A stretch of DNA of 64,000 nucleotides from Prorocentrum cordatum (Eukaryota; Sar; Dinophyceae; Prorocentrales; Prorocentraceae): NCBI GenBank assembly GCA_963575745.1, contig CAUYUJ010020580.1:62202-126201 (forward strand), read 5' to 3'. The translations under genes were made by a program, and so were the position numbers. The notes below the pieces were generated by a model that worked only from the letters and a program-made list of their open reading frames with translations, had not been told where the DNA came from and did no database searches. Of the stretch, positions 41,013 to 50,789 are shown in pieces (position 1 is the first letter of the stretch; every line of letters starts with the position of its first letter).

Positions 41013-41517
41013 GCGTATCCCCACCAGCCCATCCTACACCAGGCACTCGAACGAAGAGCGCCGATGATCGGCAGCTGTTCTTCTTCCCCTCTTCCTCCTT
41101 CTCCTCCGTCTTCTTCCTCCTCCTCCTCTCCTCCTCCCTCTCCTCCTCCTCTTCCTCTTCCTCCTCCTCCTCTTCCTCCGCCTCTTCCTCCTCCCTGGTG
41201 GCGTCTTGGAGGTATCTTCAAACGGTTTGGTGGGCTCTTGGGCCTTGCGGACGGGCGGGCGGCGCTCCGCCCGCCCGCGCGCAGGGCCCAAGAGGAGAGT
41301 CCAAGACGTTTCTTGGAGCCATTTATAGGAGGAGATCGATCAACGAAGGAGGGTCCCTCAACTTGGCTCGTACCCCAGGAGCTCCAAAAATCGTCTCCTG
41401 GACCCCTCATTTTTTTCCCCGCCGCAGCGCACCCACAACATCGCCACGAGCCCGAACCGAAAACCAGTCTGGGGTGAAACAGCGGCTAAGAAGCAGAGAG
41501 CGGCAGCTCAGCAGAGC
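41013..41517. other. CTC-rich tract and spacer
   Basis: CTC/CTTC-rich 41080-41200, then mixed sequence with GCCGCGCGG-type words; no gene. Confidence 0.45.
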
Positions 41518-41569
41518 GAAAGGAGGAGGAAGAGGAGGAGGAGGAGGAGGAGGAGGAGGGGGAGGGAGC
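41518..41569 (-). repeat. (CTC)n tail of the minus-strand LINE relic
   Basis: GAG repeat on the plus strand, i.e. (CTC)n in the sense direction of the RT relic, beginning about 20 bases after its stop codon. Confidence 0.65.
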
Positions 41570-41587
41570 GCCTGCTTGCCCACTATG

Positions 41588-43580
41588 CTAGGCAACTACC
41601 TGCAGCTTATCCACAAGGCAGGTAGGTTCCAATCGTGTGGTAGGTAAGTCGGTGTATTCGTAGAGTATTAGGTGTGCCACTGATTTTTGGAGAGAGACCC
41701 CCAATATGCCCCACCATCGGTGTAGGAACCCCATCATAATGCCCCGTCGTATGCGTATTGGTAGGTCTCGGTAGGAGAAACCACCGTGACGTCGCAGAAT
41801 CAGAGCAGCCCGCGTGCAATGTTCAGGCAAAGGACGAGGAGGTCCAGGCGTCGCGTGTCACCTTCAGGAACAGGTATGTGGGTGCGTCCTGAAAGTCGCT
41901 CGACATTACGGTCGGGGATTAGCACCCCCGCTTCAGTGAACACTTGACGCCAGGCTGAAACCATCCATGTATGACGTGAGTTTAGCCTGGCATTATCATT
42001 ATTCACCATTTTTGTATATCCATGCGGATCCCCGCCGTCACCAAACACGCCTATACCCAACCATCGTCGCACTGCGCAGGCCATGTGTGTGTTGTGTAGT
42101 ACAAGTAGATCCGTAATGGGGCACACCGTGAGCCATGACCCCGTGTAAGCCCCCATGCATGACCACACCCGGGCTTTGCCAGTCGTAGCTGCGTTACGTC
42201 GGGCTCCAGGCCCGCCTCCGAGAGTAGCCATAAGAGAAGGCAGCACGTTCCAGATCGTAAGATGCATGGTATTGCCACCCGTGGTTCCATTCCCCGAGCA
42301 CCGTCGGTTCAATAGGCAATTTTGGGGGTCGGCTTCCAGCGGCCAGCTCTTCCCAATTGGGCCGTGCTCCCCACCCTGCCTTGTCGCATTGTCGTCCAGC
42401 TGCTCTTGCTGCTGCCACACATGCAAGGTAATTAGCGAACTCGTGCGGTTGTGCGTCACGAAGCGCGCGGAGATTGTTGAGGATGTCTTGTCCTATTGTT
42501 GGGAATCCAATGGTAAAATTGTGGAGGGAGTCCGCCCAGCTCGCCGAGTATGCTGCCGGGGCAAGCCGTTGAGAGTCCCGAAGCCCCATGCCCGCCAGAC
42601 GTATTGGGAGCTTAGCCTGTACAACCCATGCGTCATATGAAACACCGTGTGATTGCGCATTCCATGTACTGGCCCCTGGGAGAGCGAACAGGAGTCGGAA
42701 AATATCGATGACATGAATAATGTGTGCGACTGCGGCAGTCACGGATTGGGCTGGCAATGCGGTCTGCAAGAGGTGGTTCAATCTCGGGACGCCGCAAAAG
42801 CACAGGAGGAACCACGCGGATTGCAAAAATGGGAGTTGAGGGCAAGATGTTCAGGAGCTTCGCCTTCTTTGCAGCCTCTGAGCTGCCAAATGCGCTGATG
42901 CACGTGTCCGTGCTAAATGGTGCGCCCAAGATGCGGATGCCTCATTGGTCGTCTGGTTTGTTGTGAACCCATGCCGTGGGTGCTCTGTCGCGTAAGACAA
43001 GTGGAAGAACATTTGCATTTTTACTCCATGCTGCCAACTTCCCGATGTTGATATCTATGTGAGAGACTTCCGTGAGGATTGCCTTCACGTTGTCATAAAT
43101 TGCTGCAGTGTCACGCGGGTGGTTGATGATGCAAATGTCATCGAGGTCGGCTATGACCTCTGCGCTTGGGGGCAGGCTGTCTCGAACACGTCTTAGGGCG
43201 GGGTTGAGCGCGAGGCAAAATAAAACCATCGTCCTGTTCTCCGCCGTCGGCTTGAAATATGTCGTGCGTATGTCCCGCGCCATTTTTTCATTTGGACTAC
43301 GATCGTACGCCATACCATTGTTTGATAAATGGGACCAAACCTTGCAATGATGCATCCCCCAATAATTCTTCAAACATACGGGCCCTGCAAATATGGTCGA
43401 ATGCCCCCACCCTATCTATACTAAGGATCACCTTGTCCGGGTCGCTGTCAGATGAATATTGAAGCAAGTGGATAGCGGCATTTGTTCCACACCGGTCCTG
43501 GATTCCAGAATTATTCGGCCAAATCGTTTTTCGGAGCTGTTGTTGGAACTGGTGGGCGAGAATTTCGGCCGTACTGAGCC
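41588..43580 (-). pseudogene. RT of an RLE-type LINE, 5'-truncated and frameshifted
   Basis: On the minus strand from about 43580: LSTAEILAHQF, WPNNSGIQDRCGTNAAIHL, then SIDRVGAFDHI (catalytic Asp kept; Arg replaces the usual Gly), two stops near 43285, then a new frame with MVLFCLALNPALRRV and DLDDICI (Tyr of YLDD lost), HIDINIGKLAAWSKN, further shifts near 42950, 42830 and 42230, and GDTRRLDLLVLCL. Most of the endonuclease-like segment present in the plus copy is missing; the last part (HRWWGILGVSLQK) resumes at 41830-41588. Homology starts abruptly inside the RT domain, a normal 5' truncation of LINEs. Dead. Confidence 0.85.
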
Positions 43581-44236
43581 CATCTTGGAGCTATCTTGAA
43601 TCATCTTGGAATCGATCTTGAGCTCCTGGAGCTTTTTTAAACGTCATCGGGGCGCTCTGGGGGGGCATCTTGGAGCAAATGCATCAAAAAAGAGCAGAGG
43701 TTTAATTAGCGTTGCCCCTCCAGACTGTCTAAAATCGCTTCTTGGACCCCTCTTGGATCGCTCTGGGACGCTATTGAGGCAATCTTAAAGATCTCTTGGG
43801 CCCTTGTTGAAGCCCAGTTGGGAAATCTTGGCGCCATCTTGAGGCCTCGGATGGGCTTCGGAAGCGAAAAAACGAGAACACCAAAAACATTGATTTTCCT
43901 TAGGGATTTGAAGCATTTTGGCCTTTTGAGGGCATTCTAATGATGCTAATGATGCTCGTGTGGGCACTTGGAACCATCTTGGAGCGGTCTTGGAACGTGT
44001 TGGAGCGGCGTCTGAACCATTTTCAGGCATCTTGCGCTATCTTGAACCATTTTGGAAACGAATTTTGGGCTTTCTGAGACCGTCTTGGAACCGTCTTGGG
44101 CCATCTTGGACGCTCTGACCGTTCCCCGCCCCTCCTGTCCAGGTCAGTGGGGAGGAGGGTAGGGGAGAGGTAATTCCTTCTACGAAGGGGAAGAGGAAAG
44201 AGAAAGCGCCCTAAATCACCGACGCCTAGAAGGCTG
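43581..44236 (+). repeat. CTTGGAGC-type composite repeat
   Basis: ATCTTGGAGC, CTTGGGCC and TCTTGGAACC words with the A/T-rich core AAACGAGAACACCAAAAACAT at about 43868, the same architecture as 50.8-53.2 kb. It abuts the truncated end of the LINE relic. Confidence 0.65.
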
Positions 44237-44345
44237 GGGTTACACCTCGCCATCCCTGAGAGGTTGCGATCTGTGAAACCGTCGCCACTTTCGAGGCCTG
44301 TTGGGGCGCCCAGCACAGTGACGCCACTGGCAAACCTAAATTAGA
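44237..44345 (+). repeat. Second copy of the 40.84-41.01 kb repeat
   Basis: TACACCTCGCCATCCCTGAG to GACGCCACTGGCAAACCTAAATT, aligning along the whole 105-base unit; a third start (GATCTCGCCACCCTTGGGAG) follows. Confidence 0.7.
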
Positions 44346-44544
44346 TCTCGCCACCCTTGGGAGATCTCGGATTGCAATTAACCAGCTTTATCGCGAGTCT
44401 CCCGAATTCCGTCTGCACGCATATGTAACCCTCGCTCCATCATCGCACCCTCTTATGAAATGTCCCAAACTATTTGCGCCCCGCGTTTGCGCAAAAATTG
44501 GATATGTCGCCAGGGTAATTTTTCGAGACGAGTTGAACGATACA

Positions 44545-44790
44545 TTTGCGTTGCAATCGATTGCAAACGATTTGATTGCAATCCATTGGATTGCAACCGA
44601 TTAAATTGCAATCGGTTGAATTGCAATCGATTCAATCGATTGGATTGCAAGGGAGGGACATGACGGAAGGGGGGGACGGGCGGGAGGCGGGGAGGGGGAT
44701 TGCAAAAGAATGGAACGCAATCGATTGCAAGCGATTCGATTGGGATTTTCGATTGTCGATCGTTGATCGTCGATCGTCCATCCTCGATCA
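44545..44790. repeat. GATTGCAATC palindromic short repeat
   Basis: ATTGCAATCGATT words, each self-complementary, recur about 12 times up to 44655, then GATCGTCGATCG and TTGATCGTC words at 44735-44790. Confidence 0.75.
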
Positions 44791-44819
44791 TGGATTGTTC
44801 ATTTTGGATCGTTGGCGAA

Positions 44820-45210
44820 AGTGAGGGCGGAAGTTCCGGGAGCTGGTCGGCCAACTGGAGGAAAGGGGAGAGAAAGCTTCGAAACCCTCCCCTCCCCTTT
44901 GGCGCAAAAGGCGGAGGGGAGGGGAGCTTCCAGGAAGGCGGCTCCAAGGGAGAGGGGAGGTAGCTTAACCAACCCCCTCCTTTTGGAAAGGAGGGTAACG
45001 GGTAATTTCTGGAGCAGCCCAAGAGAAAAGGAGGGGGGTAGCTTCCAAGCACAACCTCGTTTTGAAGGGGGGGTAGCTTCCGGGGAGAGCCCAAAGGGGG
45101 AGGTGGGGGGTAGCTGTAAGTCCCCCCTTTTTTTGCAAAACAAAAAAGGAGAGGGGGAGGTGGTGCTTCCAACGAGGGCGGCTCAAAGGAAAGGGGGGGA
45201 ACTTAAGCCT
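44820..45210. repeat. G-run repeat, counterpart of 40.04-40.44 kb
   Basis: GGGGAGGTAGCTTCC and AGGGGGGTAGCTTCC units joined by AAGG/CCAAG words. The purine strand here is the plus strand throughout, whereas at 40 kb it alternates. Confidence 0.7.
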
Positions 45211-46224
45211 AGGGCCTTGTGGGCGCACTCTATGATGGTATGGACGATCGCTCTCCCCATATATAGCGTGGATCCCGATCGATGTCCAGCTCGGTTTATC
45301 ATATCGTACAGCGCCGGATCCTCCTTCGACGAATGATGCGGGTTTTAATTAGACCCGCCATATCTTAGATAAAGATCATTGCCAAAATTGCCCGTGCCGA
45401 TCGTGGTATCGTTCTGTTATATTTTCCGACTCCCGTTCCGATCCCGGTTGCGACCCCTGCACCTATCTACGTCCGCTTCCGACCAATCTCCCGATGAATA
45501 AATGCATTAACGACCGGTGCACCGAAAACTATGGCGTAAAATTCGAGATTCATTGGGACAATTCTGCTACGACATCAGCACTGCAAATATTTCTACCGGA
45601 GCCGACGCGTACGCCAACATTGGCATCGAGAACGTCACCGGCACCGGCTACGACATTAGCATATTCGTAATCGACGTTCCTTACGACGGTACTACCGATA
45701 TTCACGAATCCGACGACCCACGGCAACTTACACCGCGACTGGCATTACCCATGTAATCGTAATCAGATACCCGGTTTTGAATGCACATCCCTTTTGAAAG
45801 ATCCGGGCGTAACAAGTCTAGAGACAATTCCGATAGCAATTCCGAGAGTGCCTCCTACGGTATTTGTGCCTCTTTCAGTTTCGACACAAGGTCCGACACA
45901 GCACATGGGACTAAATACATAGCATTCGGTACTATGGTGGATCTATTCCGGCATGGACTTACGGTTGCGACAATTTTTTCGACTCCCACGCAATATCGTT
46001 GTAATATTCCCGTAAGCTTTCGCACACGCTATTTGCACGATCTACAACGTCTCCTCTTATATATTGTTCTACCGGCTGGGCCCATATAGTGGAGTACGAA
46101 TCGACGAAACACTTCGTTTGTTAGGTCTCGGGCCGACCCTGGAACCTCGACCTCAATCACCACGAGAATTACATTCATCTTCTCGGGACCTCAGCATGGC
46201 GCTCAACAGCAACCACCATTTACG
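45211..46224. other. Unassigned sequence
   Basis: CCGACTCC/TTCCGATCC words and no recognised gene. It could include the 5' part of the following LINE, which cannot be delimited. Confidence 0.35.
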
Positions 46225-46635
46225 GTGCCAAATGGTCCGCCCCTTCCGCCTCCATCTATAACTCTTTACCCGTTCGCTCACCCCATCTTTGCTCCCCATC
46301 CCTCTCTCGACCATACAACCCCAGCGGAGAGGCACATTGATGGACTCACGGAGCCACTCCCCCCAGGCAAGGCTGATTACGAACCACCTCCCCGGGTTGT
46401 ACCAAGCACTACGGAACTTCGAGGTCCCACTCGTGCGGGGGAGCTTCTAGAACCACCATCAACTCTTGGTCCCGAGAGGCCCTCACTAACACCTGGTCAT
46501 GAGATCGACGATCGGAGCGAATTACGCCACCCCACCTCTTTCCCCGAGATTTCCGCCCAGCCCCCGCCCGCCCTCCCCACTCCCGTCCCCGCGCCTTTCC
46601 GACGATCTCTTCGACGACGGCGGCGGATGCGCTGA
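46225..46635 (+). pseudogene. Proline-rich N-terminal part of RLE-type LINE
   Basis: A 136-codon frame that is Pro/Arg/Glu-rich and ends at TGA 46633-46635. The RT homology begins in another frame about 100 bases on. Proline-rich linkers often precede RT in such polyproteins; assignment rests on position and on ordinary, non-repetitive composition. Confidence 0.45.
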
Positions 46636-46739
46636 CCTCCCGCCCCTTACCCCTCCACCTGGACCCCCCCGACCTGGCGATCAGACAACCCCCCTTATCC
46701 GCGATCCGCCCCGACCTCGCCCCACCACAACGAGACTTC

Positions 46740-47885
46740 TTGGATATCGATGGGGAAGAAGACGGATCCGGCAATGATACGGTGGACAAACAGGAGAGAG
46801 AGAGAGAGAGAGATCTACGGAAACGGATTGCGCTCTTCGAATCTGGGGAATGGTGTCAACTACTGGACCGAGCCCGACGTACCACTGCGGGGAAGCATGC
46901 ACAAAGCACACCAGCCGATGACACGAAACAGCAAATTGAGAAAGCAATGACTTTAATCAAGCAAGGGGAACTCAGCCACGCAGCGAGACACCTCACCTCC
47001 CGAGGGCTTGCCCCAGGAACGGATGCAACGTACAACGAACTAACGAACCCACAACTCCGACCTCTCGACCCTGCTGAACCCATCCCGGAAGAAGTCGCAG
47101 ATTTTGTACCACAGCATCCAGCCGAACTGAACAAAGGCGTATTCGCGACAGTCATACGACAATCACGGCGGGGGCTCAGCGGAGGACTGTGGGGATACAG
47201 GTACGAGTACTTCAAAGCATGCATGGAAGATGATACCTCGTTCGATGCATTATTTGACGTAGCTCGACGTCTCGCTTCAGCACACATCCCCCACCCCATC
47301 TGGGACGCTCTCTTGGTATCTTCGCTCACGGCCGTCCTTAAACCGAATTCCCGGGTCCGTGGCATCCCCAGTGGAGATACACTCAGGCGCCTGGTGGCCA
47401 AAACACTGGCGAAACAATACCAAGATCAACTACGGAACGCAGTGTGGCCGCACAACTTCGGGATTCACGACAGGTGCGGCACGGATGCAGCAATCCATCT
47501 TTTTCGGTATCTCACCGACAACGACCCCGACAAAATCGTCGTGAGCATCGATGGGGTGGGGGCTTTCGACCACGTTTCTCGAGCACGAATGTTCGAGCAA
47601 TTGTTGGCGGACAGGGCGCTCCACGGCCTTATCCCGTTCGTGCGTATGTGGTACGGTGTGCAATCACAACTAAAATGGGAGAGATGGCGAAGGACGAGTT
47701 CGAACAAGACACCAGGGAGATGGGGGAGAACAGGGGGACGCACTTATGCCAACACTTTTTTGTTTGGCATTGACGCCCGCTTGGGAGCGACTGCGGGCTG
47801 CGCTCCCGCCAGGAGCAGAAATCCTGGCATATCTCGACGACATCTAGATCATCTGTCACCCGCCCGACTGAACGTTCATCTATGA
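46740..47885 (+). pseudogene. Reverse transcriptase N-terminal half (RLE-type LINE)
   Basis: From the TTG at 46740: a helical region with LIKQGELSHAARHLTSRGLA (about 77-96), then the RT fingers (PIWDALLVSSLTAVLKPN about 184-203), WPHNFGIHDRCGTDAAIHL (about 239-257) and VVSIDGVGAFDHV with the catalytic Asp at 271. Homology in this frame ends near 47697; the frame's last 60 codons are out of register. No upstream in-frame ATG fits a start, so the N-terminus is uncertain. Confidence 0.85.
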
Positions 47886-49581
47886 CGCCACCAAGACTAC
47901 GTTGGAAGACGTATGCCATATTGATATTAATATCGGCAAACTAGCGGCATGGAGTAAGAACCACAACGACAGCCCGCCAGGACTAAGCGCAGTGGCCCCA
48001 CACGCATGGGTCCACGACAAACTGATGGAAGAACGAGGATTGCGGATCCTGGGGGCGCCTTTCGGCACGGACGAGTACATCACAGCATGCGGCACCACAC
48101 AAGCAGAGGAGAAAGCGAAACTACTTAACATCTTACCGCAACTCCCTTCTTTGCAAGCCGCGTGGCTCCTGCTTTACTTCTGTGCCGTCCCACGCCTCAA
48201 CCACCTGCTGCGCACAACCCCGCCGCACCACGCTCGGGCAGCAACCCAAGCGCACGACAACAACGTCCTCGACACCTTCAGGAAGATATTCGGCATCGCG
48301 GGCCCAGATGGATGGGCCTATGGACTCCACGGGCTAACATGCGACACTTGGGTCGCCTAAGCCCGGCTGCCCTTCCGTCTCGGAGGACTTGGACTCAGGG
48401 ACTCGACGCGGCTCGCGCCAGCAGCGTACTGGGCGAGTCGGGCGGACACTCTACCAAACCTCGTCCAAGGCTTCCCTACCATAGGACGGGATATACTTTA
48501 CCACTTGAATGCGGTAGCGGGGAGCCGCGACGACGACGGGAACCTTCCGGAATGCTTGGTTGCAGCTGAAATTGCTGGACGTGTGTGCGACGACAACGGG
48601 TGGCGGGATCGCCCAGAATGGGACTCTCTGGCAGCAGGGGAACGGCCGCCGCTCCCACCAGACGACCCGCTCGCCCTCGGAGAGTGCACGCACGGGTGGC
48701 AATTCCATGCGTCCGACAACTCAGAAAGAACAGCATTCCAAAACCTTGTGCAGACGCTTGGGGGAGGACCAGGAGCCCGGGTGAACGCCGCTACGACAGG
48801 CAAAGCACGATTACGCTCATGTATGGGGGCTTATGCCGCTACATTGCTTACTATCTGCCCTACAACGGCATCCCTCACGCTGAAAAACACACAGATGGCT
48901 TGTGCAATACGCTGGCGGCTGGGTATCGGGGTATTGTTTGATGGAGGTGACTCGCATGGCCATTCCCTCATGACTACTAATCAACAGGGCCGGCTCAATT
49001 CAAGACATACTACTGTGCTGGTGGCTTGGCGACAAGTGCTGACAGAAGCGGGGGGACCTATCCCAGACAGAAACGTCGAACGCCTCAACAGGGATACACA
49101 CATACCAGTTCCTGCAGGGGACACACGAAGGCTGGATCTTTTTGTCCCTGGTCTGAACGTAGCGAATGGACTACCACTATTTTGCGATATCACGGTCGTC
49201 TGCCCTATCAGGGGGGATGGGAACCCACGACCCGGGACTAGCAACAGGGGAGGGACAGCGCTACGAAACGCGGAAAGGGACAACGACAATACCTACCATA
49301 GCTACAACGACAATACCTACCAATGCCTGGGGGTAGAAATATTCGGGAGATGGGGGCGGCAAAATACACTCTTGGTCCCGGCCCTGGCCAGAAAAAGATG
49401 CCGGGAACTGAACATACGCATACGGCAAGGCACTACACTCAGCCTCTTACACCGTTGGTGGGGTATCCTGGGAATTGCCGTACAAAAAGCGGCAGCCGAC
49501 ATGATCTTGCAGCGGCATTCCGACCTACCCACGACGCTGCGGGAGCCCGTCCCCCCCCTGGACGAGCTGCAGGTAATCTGA
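47713..49581 (+). pseudogene. RT C-half, thumb and restriction-like endonuclease
   Basis: In this frame: HQGDGGEQGDALMPTLFCLA, then YLDD at 47830-47841 followed by stop codons at 47845 and 47869; a third stop at 48358 interrupts the thumb/connection (HIDINIGKLAAWSKN, PFRLGGLGLRDS). From 48361 it is open to TGA at 49579-49581. RRLDLFV (Asp codon 49135), LFCDITV (Asp codon 49186) and a later ERDNDNTY fit the spacing of the PD-(D/E)XK nuclease of R2-type LINEs. The end HRWWGILGIAVQK is shared with the minus copy. Several stops: inactive. Confidence 0.8.
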
Positions 49582-49665
49582 GGCTGAATGGGGCCGCGGG
49601 GCCCTCCCTCTCCTCCTCCCCTTGCTCCTCTTCTTCCTTTTTCCCTGCGTGGCCACACCCTTAGG
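49582..49665 (+). repeat. CTC-rich sequence after LINE stop
   Basis: Twenty-one bases after the stop the sequence becomes CCCTCCCTCTCCTCC and stays pyrimidine-rich to about 49650: a degraded tail in the same position as in the other two RT elements. Confidence 0.5.
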
Positions 49666-50480
49666 GTTTCGCAGCCGCCGTACCCCAATCGGTTTCCGGG
49701 ATGGGCACTTGGCTTTGAGCGAGTCAGAGAATCACGAGCAAACGTTGGAACGCTTTTCTGCCCGTGTCTGTTCTCGCCCGATTTTGACAAGGATGTGCAG
49801 GGACTTGCCTGGAGTATTTTTCTTCCAGGGACCCCCCGGGTCTGCAAAACAAATAAGAATAATTTATAGCAAAGTTCCAGCAAGCGCTTATATTTCGTGC
49901 CAATTTTCCAAAAAGCGTGTGGGAAACAGACTTCAAATTAATGATTTCGCCGAAGGAAAAATCTTTTATCCTTATTATTAAGATCGCGTTATATATTGAC
50001 GCAATCGGAATTCAAAAAGAAGCTCTTGAACGTGGACTGGGTAGATCTCAAATTTGGAGGCCAACCGATGTCGAAAACAATAATGAACTATTAGAAACGA
50101 CTCAACATAAAAATAGCTCGATCCACCAATGAGAAAATCTTCAAAACACATCGGAACAAAAAACAAAACAAACAATCACGGACATGTTAGAAACACGCGC
50201 GACAAATTGATCAAAACAAGTGGGCGAAAAGCCTAAGTAGTGCACGGCTCCATTCTTACCAACAGCGCCCCCGAGGCACAGCATCATTCATGCAACTTGG
50301 AATGTGATAATATTTGGCTGACAAACCAAGGGCACAACAATCAATGGATATGTTGATGTGTTATCTGGATTTTTCCCCCTCCTATCCGATCATTGAACAG
50401 CAATGTTCTCTCACAAATGTTGAAGCAATCAATTTTTGAAAACGCGCAAGACAGACAAAATAATTACCGAAAAACGAAGC
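49666..50480. other. A/T-rich unassigned region
   Basis: Noticeably A/T-rich from 49850 to 50480. Small frames (for example 49917-50132 plus, 71 codons) with no recognisable family. Confidence 0.4.
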
Positions 50481-50780
50481 TCATCTGAGGACCACGCCGA
50501 CGAGCCAGACAAAAGCAGGGGTCTCAAGGCACCGAGGGAAAGAGGGGAAAGGTAGAGGAGGGGGAGGGAGAGGAAAGGAGAAGAAGCAGACGACGCCGAT
50601 GGCGACGATGACGAGGAGAAGGAGGAGAGAGAAGGGAGCAAAGAGGCCAAAATCCAACGCGGAGGCACCATGCGCAGCGCGCATCGTGCTGTCCAAGCGA
50701 CAGCAGCAAGAGGAAGGAAAGGAAAATAACAATAAACAATGGAAATCCCACAATAAGCTCCACTCATACTCAAAACGGCC
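50481..50780. other. Purine-rich spacer
   Basis: GGAAAGG/GAGGAG-rich 50530-50650, then mixed sequence. Frames on the minus strand are Ser/Pro/Leu-rich artefacts. Confidence 0.4.
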
Positions 50781-50789
50781 GCCGGCGCT

